From contig OX419761.1 of NCBI GenBank assembly GCA_948567375.1, forward strand, positions 40,736,501 through 40,800,500: DNA of 64,000 bases, written 5' to 3'. This document shows, piece by piece, positions 37,301-49,430 of the stretch (position 1 is the first letter of the stretch; the number at the start of each line of letters is the position of its first letter). The DNA is from Lunularia cruciata. Its lineage: Eukaryota > Streptophyta > Marchantiopsida > Lunulariales > Lunulariaceae. A model generated the notes under the pieces. The model did not search any database and was not told the DNA's origin. It saw nothing but the letters and a program-made list of their open reading frames with translations. The position numbers and the translations under genes were made by a program.

Positions 37301-40300
37301 TACCTGACCCGAATCCAACGATAAATTTGTGAGGAAAGTAAAACGAATGTCGACATAAAACAATGTTGAATATGCGGCTAAGTCATGAAAACATTGTGTT
37401 GAAAACTCACTTCTGCTTGTAGTAATCGGCATAAGATGTATATTCAAGAGGGCCCAAATATCCATCTTTTCGTGGAAAGGAGCTTTCGCAATTCATCTCA
37501 AAGCGGACAGATTCAACATAGAATCTCTTCCCAGAGTGGGCGGCTGTTACAACTCTGCCAACCAAGCCTTCAATATCCATTAAGCTATCAGCCATCAACA
37601 ATTTCCCTTCCACAGGTTCCTGTTCTTCCAATTTCTCGACAACTTCCCGGTTGGGCACCAAACCAGAAGCCTTGACAGTATCAAAAGGAGCTATAGCTCC
37701 CCTGATTCCATACGTTGGGTGGGCTTTTAGTCCAAACGCTTGTCCATACCGCAATTTCCCAAAGCCATATTCTCTTCGATCACCCCCAAGAGCACGCTCG
37801 TCTGTACCTAAAAATACATCTGGCCTTGCACGTTGGAGGGGATTTTTCCAAGCTTCAGTCTCCAAAATAGTGTCTACTAGAGACCAATGGATGAGCTTTG
37901 CTGGTTCTTCATCGGGTAGAAGTTGGATAGGAACAAAAAGATAAGCTTTAACTGGATCCCACGGAGTGGTTGTCGGCTCCACATCCACATCCAAGACAAT
38001 GCTCATAAGCCTCACGTGAAAGCTCTTCAACTTCGTCAGCTGCCAATTAGAAACTGAAGTGAGTGACCAAATATACAGAAATCCCGATTAATATGATCGT
38101 CTCCAAACGAAATAACCCACCAGCTAGAGCCCAAAGAATTTATCGCGAAGTCAAAACGATGTGTGGCAGTCCTTGAATTACAAAGCGACTGCCTCTAACC
38201 CCATGTACATTACCTGAGTCACGGTGAGCTCTATTGATCCACTGAAGACCAAGGATGCTTTTGTGGTCATAGTGCGAGCCACAAATAAATCCATCGACAT
38301 GGTCAGCACCTGCGGATTGACATCATGCACAGGAAAGGTAATTAAGAATATTAAAATGGTGGACTTAGCTAAAGATCATGGCATAAGGCACATCACGTAT
38401 CTGCATTTTAAATCATGAAAAATAAGAGAGAAATTTCAATGTCGGTTTTAGGAGTAAAGTTCCCCGTTAGCTTAGTCCCTGTGAAGTTGGATACAAGGAA
38501 CCTCAACCGTCACTCTCTGACCTAAACAGAAGTGACGTCGCCGAATTTAAAGGGTTTCTACTAATAGGCAAAACAAGGGAAGTGCACGACCCAGCATTGG
38601 ACAACCATTACTGTGCAGCCTACACCTTAAAAGCAATTGTAATCGCACACAGCGTCACACCTCTTTCATACCATGAATCTACTTCTTCCTAATCTTGAAA
38701 TCCACTGTTTTATTGTCCGAGCTAAGCCTTGCACACAGTGCCTAGCCTCAATAATGCCTTCCTCAAGTGTATACCAACAAACATAACAGACACGCTGATT
38801 GATTGAGTTGATCGATTCAAAGCTTCAGCGCTTGTCGACATCACACTCTCAATTAAGGACGCCAATTTCATCATAAGGTCCAAAGAGAAATAAAATCCCA
38901 GACGTGGATAAATATGCAAAAAGCTGAAAACTGGGGCAGTGACACAAAGCGAGAACCACCATATTAATTATCAGAGAGTGAAGAGAAGACCACAGAAATG
39001 CAGAGAACTCACCTCTGAGTCCAATTCGAGTCCAAAAATTAGAGCAAAATCTGAAGTTTCCGTAAGAAGAGTGTCTTTGGAGAAGCCCTTGTTTTCACAG
39101 GCTACCTTGTACATGTAAAGAGATACCGTCTTCTCTTCGCTCTCCAAATTCTCTTTGATCCAATCACCCTGCAAAAGGAAGACACTGTCCCACTTTGACA
39201 ACTTGCATAGCTCTACAAATCATCAACTGGACCGTGAACGTATTTCACAACACAGTATCGGACCAACAGCTAGCTTTCCAATGTGAAATTCGACAACCAG
39301 GTACTGGTCTTATCAAGAGGATATCGGTCCTCAAAACGCAGTTGATTGATCTTGCTGCAAGGTAACATACAATAAAAGTACGTGCATCAAAACTAACTTA
39401 TGTCATCAACTTGATGACATGTCCCAGTTCAGATGCAAGGAATTTTGTTGTAAGCGACCTTGTAGTGAGTAGAAGCACCAGAGACCTCATGGTCCATGTT
39501 CTGTATCAGATGATGTGGCTCCGTATAATGGTTTAGTTGGAAGCAAAAATACTTCAAAGATATAAATTTCCTTGTCCATTTTTGCCTACGAAGTACTTCG
39601 CATAGAAGAATGATTACCTGAAGTACTTCTGCTATTCCTTCTGGATAATATTCCCTATGACGCGCAGTACCAGGTAAAGGTTCTCCCTCCTCCCCTTCCT
39701 CCAGCTTCTCAGCTTCTTCTCCGGTCCCTTTGTCAGGTAAGAGCATGTCCGTGAATGCTCCCATCTCGTGAAGTTTCTTGCATGCTTCTAAACACACAGC
39801 CTGAAATGAATCGTCACTGGAAATGAGTGCCAAGAGAAGTTGGACAGAACAGAAGGACTAGCTTGAAGCACTCACAGAGGTAAGGAAATGAATTAACGCA
39901 CATAATCATGCACTGGATATTATTGTTCTGGAACTGTTAACACACCTGCTGAGCGCCTCTGATTGAAGAACAGAGAGGACCCTCAACAGTCTCGATAGGC
40001 GCATTGCAGGGAAGCTGCAACTTGCAAGAATATTTTGCAGTACCTCCTTCTTTATCATGCTGGCTCATGATAAATTCTGGTCTTAGGATGGAATACCTGA
40101 TGGTCGAGTAAGACGAAAGTGATGTTAAGAGGCCAATGTGGCAATTGCAACTAAAAGGATACACACCAAGCACCCACAAGGAGCTTACAAGATTGTGCTT
40201 CCAAAGTAACCCATAAATTAGACTAGTGTACAACACCATCAGATTACTGCAAATGAGCACATAAGTATCCCAGAACTAAAACTCTATTCAGATAACCATA

Positions 40301-43300
40301 ATCACAACGGATGACTTTAATATAGCCTTATTTTACCTGTCAGTAGGCAGTTGAGAACAGTAAAAGTGAATTAAGCCAACCGCAGAGTTCAAGCTGACCA
40401 TAGCACCGGTAGATGGAACTTGGTAAACTTCTCCATCGCAACTTTCAAGAGAAGCTAAAAGAGCTGCTTCCTTGTATACACTAAGCTCAGTTCTCTCAAT
40501 TGCCTCTCTTCTGAGTGTCTCCTCACTGTTCCTTGCATTGCGTAGAAATGCTTCATGAGTGGTGTTGCCCCTGGATCAATTTCAGAAACTTCTGTTAGCT
40601 ACTAGTGAGCATGCGTAGCCAACAAACCAGGCAATTGAGGTCCAGTTAAGAATAAACTGAAAAGCGAAGGAGCTGCTAAAGTAAAAAGGTAACCTCCGTA
40701 GAGTTGCTAGCTTACCTCTCGAGCATAAGGACATAGTCTGAACCAGGCTTCCGCGCACGACCTCTGGACTGTATGTAAGCCAACACCGTCTTGGCAAGAT
40801 CGAATCGAATAACAACATTGCATTGTCTGATATCTAATCCCTCTTCTGCAACACTAGTTGCTACTAGTAGAGTAACCTGTATGGCCAGGGCAGAATATTT
40901 AATACTCCAACCTAAATTTTGTGAATTTTCACCCAAGAGGAAGCGATGCAACTTATGAACTGAGAAAAAGGTAGTTTTCAGGTAGCAAGATGAAATTCGA
41001 GGGACATTCGTCCTAATACGCAAAAAATTATCTGGTAACGGCACATGGTATAAAGTGACTTACCCGCCCATCCCGGAATTTTGCTATAGTCTCCTGCATC
41101 TGCCGAGTGCGCATGTCCTGATTGTTGTTATGCCCGATCAAACTTGCACATTTGACAAACTTGAGTGAAGGCAACTCGGCAAAAACCTGAATCAGTTAAC
41201 ACAGATAACACCCTCTCTTAAATCGTCCTTCTTAACAGACACTGGAGTATATAGTGTGTACAGATATGGATACTTGGGAATATAAAGAACTTGTCCATTC
41301 CCAGAAAAATACGAATATGCGGCTTAATCCACTTGAAAAGAAACTTTTTATTGACAAATCATTGTACCTTGGGCAAGATTAAGGCAGCCACGACTCTTTC
41401 AACAAATATGATTGCTCTGAAGTCATCGGTGTGTTGATAACCAAGCAAGATCTTGATTAAGGACTGGACTTTGGGAGTTACTTTCCCATCCGCCACTGCT
41501 GCTCCAAGTACTTCATCGACGTGTTCACCCCCAGAAACAACTGGCAAATGATAATTCAAGTAACATTAGGCTATAAATATCAGGCCAACCGTAAGTTCAG
41601 ATCAGGCTTGAAGGAATTCTTCTGCTCCATAGTGAAAGGAAATCATGCAGTTTCATGGCCTAGTGGTATGGCCAGGCCGGAACATACACACTACGTCCGA
41701 AGAATCTGAACTCATAAACCCTACCATTAAAGCCTGTAATCGACGGTCAAGGAAAGGAAGTATGTGGTAGAGGTGCAGTGCAAACCATGAGTATCTGGAA
41801 GCTCTCCTTCTTCAACTTCCTCAGGCAGCTCTTCTACTTCACCTTCCGGAATTACTTCACCTTCACCGCCATCTTTGCTACCCACTGCTCCTTCCGACAA
41901 TCGGCACCTCAGAAGAAGCACAACTTTCTTCAAGTATGATTCTTGAAACTTGACATCCAGTTGATGATTGGCTCGTTCGTCATTTCGCAGGCTTGTCAGG
42001 AAGGACATAGCAACCTGTATTCGAGCATTGCATGTGAAAATATGCAATTTTCCCAAATAAGTAGAGTTCCTCAATGAGCTAAAGGCTACAGTCGCATAAA
42101 ATAAAGGCTACAATAGCAAACCGGTACACCTATATAAGTTCACACCAGTTGTGCCAAAGGGTCAGGTTATGAAATTTACCTTATAGGCGCACCATTGACC
42201 AAGCTCATCAAGAGCATATATGATAGCTCTCAACTTCTGGCCGAGACTGGCAGCCCCATCACTTTCTGTTCTCTCTGAAACTCCATACACGAGGCGCAAT
42301 TCCTCCTTAGAGCCGGCATCTCGTGCACCCATGAACCTCCACTTGCTGCGTTTGGAACTGGCATTAGCAGCTTCTTCGACCTTCGCTTCCATCTGTTTGA
42401 TCTGTTCGCGTAAGGACCATAATGTTGCAGCTTTATCATACTCTACAAGACTTTCTGAGGGTGTAGGCACATGCATTTCAAGCTCTTTCCGGTCCTTTAT
42501 TGTGCATACGATTGAATCAAGTTTACTTTCCAGATTCCGAATCTTGATGGCACAATCCTCCTGGCTGGAAACTCCTGAAAGATAGGTGATCAAACATGCA
42601 AACAAGTTAAACTTGTGAGGTACTAAGAACCTGGAAATATGACAATCGTCACAAACATCCGACTAACCTGAATGCTTCTTGCGATATAAGGCAGGATATT
42701 ATAATTTTCTACCTTTCAAATTGACAGGGGAAGCTGTCATTCCAAACACAGCTGGCCTATTGTTCTTTGGAGTGATATGGTAAAACTCGGACATGACAAG
42801 CGAGTACGGGTGTTTCTTGACTGCATGATGGCACTCGTCAAGAATAAGCAGATGAATAGCTTCCATCCGTACAATACTGTGCCTCAGTATGTTCAGCAAG
42901 ATCTGTGCTGTCATCACCAGAACCTGAGAACCCGGAACCTTGCAGGTTAGATACTCCCGAGCATTCAGCTCGAAAAGATGCACTCAATTACCCTGAGATA
43001 AAAGTAAGATATTACGATTATTCCACTCTGTATGGAACGCATTAAACATTCGCTAACATTGAGCTCCAAAAAATGCGCTACGTGAACCTGAGAAGAGAGA
43101 ACTGTTTCACGAACGTTCAACTGTCTATATAGAACGCATTAGATACAGAATTATTGGGGACTTGATCACATAATTCTGCTATAAGTATCTCTATGCTCAT
43201 CAGAGTTTAAGCATCACAGCCAAGACAGAGCTAACTAGAAATGCAGTTCTGACTAGATGGCAATGGCCTTACGTCTTTGCTTTCAAATTCTCGCTGCCAC

Positions 43301-45093
43301 CTCCGTGCATCCCAGAAGTCTTGTCCCATCTCTCCACAGTAGTGACCGACTTCATATCCAGTGCGATCGCGTATAACCTCGGCTTGCTGAGGTCCAAAGA
43401 AATGGAGAAGAGTTAATACGCACCCGACTAACTTCGCCAAGAGCACAACACTAAGTAACTATCAACTAAGAATTAGCTCTATATGTTCAACTCCTCTTTA
43501 CCCGCTTCGGTGTCCTAGCTATGACTCCCTTATTCTCGTACTCATTCTCACTTTGTATGCCTTGAAAGGGTCGTTACTTCCATTTCTAACCATTATGTCT
43601 TCGTTCCTCCAGTTGACTCCCATGGTCTTATATAACTTAAAAGTGCAATCAAGCTAGAACATTTGAACTAGCTCCAAAAAGGTTAAAGGAGAGACAAGCC
43701 CTCAAAGCCAAAACAACGATAGCTGTACCTGATAAACAAGAGGGACTTTAGGGACGAGAAAAACTGCCAGCATCTTCTTCCGTTCTTTGCGCATTAGCTC
43801 GTATTTGCTTTGCATCAAAAGCACGGCAATGAGGGTCTTCCCTGCACCAGTCTCCAAAAACGCGATTGTATTTTTCACCTTCGCTTGCTCAAGAACTTCC
43901 AACTGGTACTTACGAGCACGTTCCTCGCCGGCTCTTTCCTTTTGAGGCCCCGGCACTTTCCCATTCCTTTGAGAATTACTTTCCTCGGCTCTCTCTCGTT
44001 GTCTTGCTCGCTCTCTCTCTCTGTCCGCCTCACGGAGTCTGGACCTGTACACAATTCTTCCGCCGCCATCTCTTTCATATGGGACCATCCTTCTGTCTCT
44101 GTCCCTCTCTCGCCTGTCAACTCTACTGCGATCATCCCTTCCGCGTCCCATTGAATCCATTCTTCGATCATCTCGGCCCCTGTAATCATCCCTCAATCTG
44201 TCACGGAAATTGTCAATATGTTCAGGTCTCCTGTCGTCTCTCTTTCTCTCAAGTGAATCATCCCACAACCTGTCTCGAGGGGAGCCTAACATGGGCTCAA
44301 CTTTCCGATCATCTCTCCCTCTGTCCCTCGGAACTTCCGGAAGATCAGGTTTCCGTTCGTCTTTGAGTCTGTCTTGCGAATCTCTGCGATCATCTGCGCG
44401 GCCCAGACCACTATCCAAAAGTTCACATCCTTTGTCCTGCACAGCATCCAGAGGGAGGACTCTCTTGTCACGGAACGATTCTACGAGCTCGGGCTTCCGC
44501 TCATCCTTCACTCTATCTCTGATGATGAAGTCGGACTCGACTTTCCTATCATCTCTACTCCTGTCCCTGAAGGATTCCAGTGCGTCTGGCCTTCGATCAG
44601 CTCGACTCCTGTCCGCACCTTGATCTCTGAGCCTCGCATTCTCTTCATGATCATCTTCGTCCTTGAACCTCTTCCGACGATCATCCCGATCGTAGTGTCC
44701 GGCTACAGAACTCAATCTAGCTCTGTTTGCTTCGTCCTCTTTCATTTTAGCAGAGTTCCTTCTCTCCATTTCTTCCCTCAGCCTCTCCCGATCCCTGGAA
44801 GCGTCTCTAGCGCGGTCTCTGTTGTTCCACTCGCGCTCGAGTCTGAGGTCCTCGGCTTTCGCCAAGGCGCTTCTTCTGCAATTATCCCAATCGATTCCCT
44901 TTCCATTGATCCGGGGGTTCTCGTCTCTGAGGTCACCCCGATTATTGTTGATCCGACTCCCAACGACACCGGCTCCCACCCCGACTCCAGCTCCCGCTCC
45001 CGCTCCCACCCCAACTCCTACTGCAACAGCAGCATTTCCATCGCTCGGTCCATCTCTCGGTCTGTCGCGCCCCTTTGCAGAGTCGCCTTCCAT
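34382..45093 (-). CDS. DCL1: Dicer-like 1 ribonuclease III, 2066 aa, 20 exons
   Basis: Exons, 5' to 3': 43729-45093, 43273-43386, 42713-42923, 42180-42574, 41786-42014, 41368-41540, 41064-41186, 40716-40876, 40337-40570, 39946-40096, 39618-39800, 39013-39168, 38214-38309, 37411-38039, 37203-37303, 36908-37107, 35701-36651, 35449-35613, 34808-35199, 34382-34553. The sum is 6201 bp and all phases fit. Residues 1-400 are basic and acidic, rich in RD/RE dipeptides, as in plant DCL1 N-termini that carry nuclear signals. A DExD/H helicase follows (GAGKT 416-420, DECH 522-525, QSRGRA near 910), then a dicer dimerisation domain (about 930-1040), PAZ (about 1190-1440), RNase IIIa (ERAELLGD near 1524), an acidic spacer, RNase IIIb (QRLEFVGDA near 1760), and two dsRNA-binding domains (about 1890-1970 and 2010-2066, KRFTYSVRVHT and KDSAAVLLL). 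The enzyme cuts microRNA precursors in the nucleus. It is longer than Arabidopsis DCL1, mainly at the N-terminus. The PFTRQTLNDIC and GPAHAKRF motifs identify DCL1 rather than DCL2-4. Confidence 0.96.
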
Positions 45094-46014
45094 CTCTCCT
45101 TCTCAATTCTTCTCAATTCCTCGGAACTACCTCTCTTCAAACTTATCTTTCTCACTGTTTCTTCGCCTTCCATCGAAACAAAAAGTATCCTACTCCATAT
45201 TTGACCTCTCCCACTCCACGATTCATCTCTCACACCTCTTCCGCCTCTTTGATACTCCCAATTCTATCCTCCTCTCAGGTGTACTCTCCGGAATGTCTTT
45301 CTGTCACTAATTCACCTCATCCATTCATCAATCCTTTCTTCTCCCCTCTTCCACCCCTTCTCCAAGCTTTCAAAAGATCTCCCGGGCTACTATACAGCCT
45401 CCCTTCACAAACTTTGCAATTCTCTCTCGATCAAATTTCGCAGCGTCCTTCTTTCCTGCAGTAGGTAGCGTCACCGCTTCCCCGCATACACAGTCACCTC
45501 AATAAGAAAGGGCGAAAAGATCCTCTCTGCTGCCAGCGAGTTCTCCTCGCTCTTCTGGACCTTCCTTTCCTGTCATTCAGTGTCGCCTCATTCTCATCCC
45601 TTCCATCTTCTCCACAAGCAGCGGCAGCAGAGACGCGCTGCTCACAGAAGAGAGAGAGAGAGAACGAGTGAGAGCGACAGACGACCGCTACTACTGCTCT
45701 CGTTGGATTTTGTCTGTCACCGAGGACGACGAGAGAGCGTGATTTCGAGAGAAGGAAGGCCTCATCGCGCTACTGCCAAGTTCGAAAGACCGGCTCAGTG
45801 GAGGCGCTCCCACCTACTACCCGGTCGACGTGAGAATCTGACCGGAAGCCAGTTTTCGGCAAAGCCGGTCCCCACTCACTGTCTCCTGCGACTGTGACGG
45901 GTATAAATAAGTTTCACGCCAATTCCTTTGTCCAAACAGCAGCATTTTCTCATAAAGTTTTTTCACCTCAACGTCATGTTTAAGGTATTAGCGTAGAAGA
46001 TTTATAATCTATGT
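45094..46014. promoter_or_regulatory. DCL1 5' leader and upstream region
   Basis: The DNA from 45094 to about 45900 is pyrimidine-rich on the plus strand, including a CT run on the coding strand (GA run at 45641-45672), typical of plant 5' leaders and Y-patches. On the minus strand a TATTTATAC sequence at about 45902-45911 is a possible TATA-like box. The transcription start is not defined; an intron in the leader is possible. AT content rises sharply after 45910, marking the edge of the gene-associated DNA. Confidence 0.4.
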
Positions 46015-47160
46015 TTTGTTATATGGGAGTTTTAATGTGAAATATTTGCAATATCAATAGACCAAGGAACGTTTAGTATTTGATAATTAGATATGTACTT
46101 TTTTCATATTTTTGTTGTATGTAAATTTATTGGTGGTATTTATATATGGAAAATATGACACTAGTAGCTTTAGGTACATTTTTGGGTAGTGCCTACTCTT
46201 TGTACCTTTGATTTCCTTTCATTCGGTTGTTGTTTATAAACTAGTTTTGGAAATATAGGTGAAGGACTTTGCTTTTTCTAATATAATTGTGGAAGATGAG
46301 AGATGATTCGTCCCATATGCATGAAATGACCTTTACTTTTTGCATCTTTACTCATCCAATTGGATGAGAAACTATAGTCTTCTTTGATGGACTGATAATA
46401 TTGTTAAATATTTTTATTCTCTTCTGGTTGACACATCCATTCCTTGCTTTATTAGTGTGCTTCTATTTTTCTTTATTCTAGTAGAGGTGCAGGTTCTTGG
46501 ATCTTAATTTGACGGTGCATTAGAGTATTTTGCCTTAACAGTATTTTGACCCACAAAAGCTACTTTCTCTACTAAGATTTTACCTAGATTTGATTCATTT
46601 ATCTACATTTTCATCATTCATGTATAAGCATATTATTATTTTGAATGCAACAAGAATCTATTTGATTTGGAGTACAAACAATAATTACCCATGCCATCAT
46701 CAAAGATATAGTGTTTGTGATGGTAGAAGAGAGTATATATTTATTTGAAGGGAGGAGGAAGCATTGGTAGGGATGATACACAATATAAGTTAAGTTTGGT
46801 TAGGCTTGAAGATAATCAAGTGACAAAAGCAAATATTGTGGTTATGGATTTATGCAATGCATTTTCAAGTGAGTGATTATAAACCTTCCTCTTGAATGGG
46901 CGGTGAACAAGATTGCAACCAAAAAAGTAAAATTATAGGGGTATATAATAAAGTCATTAATTTATCTTTTAAGAGTTTCAGTTATATGGCACTATCAATA
47001 CACGTCTGTTAGGAATTGCACAAGAACTTACCATACTATACGACAAAGATTATCATTTTGATCTTCAAGTTTTGTAATTTATTTCAGGTAGTATATCTAT
47101 TGCTTTACAAAAAGATATATAAAAGAACAAAAAGGCGACAAAAAGCACTATGCTATGAAA
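46015..47160 (+). mobile_element. Heavily decayed copy of the non-LTR element (C-terminal half)
   Basis: The segment aligns by eye, block after block, with 22820-23950 of the long element. Matching pairs include tatgggag...aatattt with the region after 22825, ggtgcaggttcttggatct with ggtgcaagctcgtggatcc, tttctctactaagattttacctagattt with the region at 23350, and cttgaatgggcggtgaacaag with cctggatgggcggcaagtg. Differences are frequent and mostly C-to-T or G-to-A, as expected of old methylated DNA, and the reading frame is lost. The 3' module is not recognisable. Confidence 0.75.
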
Positions 47161-49299
47161 TCGATAAGAAATGAATCACACTAAATGAAACAAATAAATT
47201 CATGCTCCAAAAAAATGTAAACCCTTTTGACTCACGTGTCTCTGATATTCTCTAAATGCACTGAAAGAACTTTCTCATTTTGATGTTGTTTAGACTTAGT
47301 CTTATTTTACCTCTTGGTTTCATGCTTATTTGGCCGGATGACGAGAACAAACTTTGACCCACTCATCAAATCCAAACCTAATAGTTATAATGGTAGAATT
47401 CGAGCACTTCTCTTCATATCTTTTAAATTTATTACAAAAGAGATCAATTTATACCTCCATGTAAAAGTGACTAGTGATGGACTACATTTATTTCTTTGAC
47501 TATATGCATCAAATATATAATTTATCTACACATGTGTATTCCTGATCATATTTATACCTATATGGAAATGCTTTTATATGAACAAGTTTACGAGTGGTAA
47601 TCAGTAACTGTGTTTACATGTATTTCATTTGTGGAAATTGAAAGCAACAGGTGAAAAGATAGAACACACAAAACCAAGCAAAACCATTGATGATAGAAAA
47701 TAATAAAGCTATTTCTGATGATAACAAATTAAATAAGTAGTTTTGATGTAGAGAAATAAAGATTGTTGTTGGTACTTTTGAAGTACCTCGAACAATTTTG
47801 AGACGAGTTCAAACAATTAATAATCGATTTCCAGCGGTTTTATCATCCACGGTAGCAAACATGACCAAGGAAGACGGAATAACAATTGTTTGAAGAACTA
47901 CCTTATTTGCCTTGAACTTTTGAAGAAACTTTCGAGTTTATAAATATGTCCACATAGATTTTATTTATCAGTGAGAAGAATCCAATCTCGCCAATTATAG
48001 ACGCTTCGACGTTAAAGTTGCCTCTTCTAGCTGCATCAGCAAAGCTACTAATACTACACCATCTAGCTACTTTTGCACCGCACTGGATTCAATTAGTTAA
48101 ATCCGATGCTAATTTTAATACTCCGATTACCTGAAGTAGTATGAAAAATGCAGTCCAATTAAACAAGTAGCACTTTCGAACTTGCTCTCGTTACGTATTC
48201 ATAATCCAGAAAAGAAACATTCATATCAAAATGTGGCTTACAATGCTCAATTTTACAATGCTACAATGGTTGTGACGCTACAGTGAATTCTTCACATTCT
48301 TAAACATCAAGAGATACTTAGCAAGCAAGGGATAAAACAGGGTAACTGACCGAAAAATGAAAAGGTAAGTTGGTCTGGCGAGAAGGCGGTCCTGTGTTAT
48401 TTATTTTTCAGTGATAACAAATCTTATGGTGCTTAATGGCCTCTATGAATAGAGGATCAAATATACATTTTGGGTTTCAGTAATCTAGTTACAGGTACCT
48501 GGAAATCACCGTAAATTTTTTTCCCAAATTTTTCGGATAGTCCGCAAATCCTTTATGGGTAGCTTGTTTGGAGAACGGAAATAAAAAATTCACCCAAGTA
48601 TTTTCATCCATAAAATATTCTTTTGACCGTCACACAATTTAGAGGCAGAGTTCATAAACGAGCCCGATTTCTTTTACGGCCGCGCTCATTAACGAGCCCG
48701 AAACCGTAACGGAACCGTAAAAATCCGTTAAATCAAAAACTGAAACGCCCTATTCATCTTTAAAATAGAAAAACAAACAGTCATAGAATTTCCGTGCTCT
48801 CAAGAAAAAAGAATTCATACGCAAGTGACCCGAATCTAGATCGATGAATTGAATAGCGTGATGAGTGCTACTAAAACCATTGCATACACAATAACAAGTC
48901 CAAGCCGAACGTCAGGTGAAATTGTCAATCTAGCCGCTTTGAAGCTAAGCAGATCATGCTCACTTGTGTTCGTGGTACGTATTCTTGCCCCTGATGAATG
49001 CAAACTTCTGGTAATACGGAGAAGAAAATGATGCTTTAGACAAAAATATTGCAGTGAGGATCATGCCAATCAGAACACACTGTCTCCTATACCTCAATAT
49101 GCTGGAGCAATGAGATTGACTTTCAACTACTTTGGTTCGAAATCGCGTATGTTGAATGTAGGGCAAACTTCAACTCCTAAGATCATGCACTGTGGAGATA
49201 AAAAGATCTTTGTAAATCCATCTTCGTTAGGCGAATAAATGTTCAAAATCAGCGTAGTGAAAGATGATAAGGACCAAGTTAAGAAACTCAAATATCTCT
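47161..49299. other. AT-rich intergenic DNA
   Basis: No gene recognised. Around 48655-48705 the phrase taaacgagcccga / taacgagcccgaaa is repeated, beside an accgtaacggaaccgtaa phrase. No RNA gene seen. Confidence 0.45.
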
Positions 49300-49308
49300 A
49301 TATCTGAG

Positions 49309-49421
49309 GTGCTTTAGGGTAGATTCCTCTTACCGGTACTATCGGTGTTTGGCTCTTCCTTGTACGGCTTGACGGAGTCTTCCTATCCTTCTTGTTATCA
49401 TACGGGATCGCCACTTTCCCG
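49309..49421 (+). mobile_element. Short non-LTR retroelement copy, divergent subfamily
   Basis: A 113-bp copy of the 3' module in sense orientation, with cttgtacggcttga, tcttcctatccttcttgttatca and gatcgcca. A near-perfect 9-bp duplication (atatctgag at 49300-49308, atatttgag at 49422-49430) flanks it. Beyond the module it shares the segment taccggtaagagg (reverse complement) with the copy at 5169-5287. The second hairpin has been lost. Confidence 0.68.
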
Positions 49422-49430
49422 ATATTTGAG

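Noticed and set aside
41630-41720. A tRNA-like stretch (ggcctagtggtatggcc) in a DCL1 intron
   Set aside because: No full cloverleaf, anticodon arm or B box could be assembled around it.
43810-45310. Long plus-strand reading frames rich in serine opposite the DCL1 first exon
   Set aside because: They are the complement of the arginine/aspartate-rich exon, where low-complexity codons leave few stops. The minus strand has the conserved helicase start and proper splice sites.
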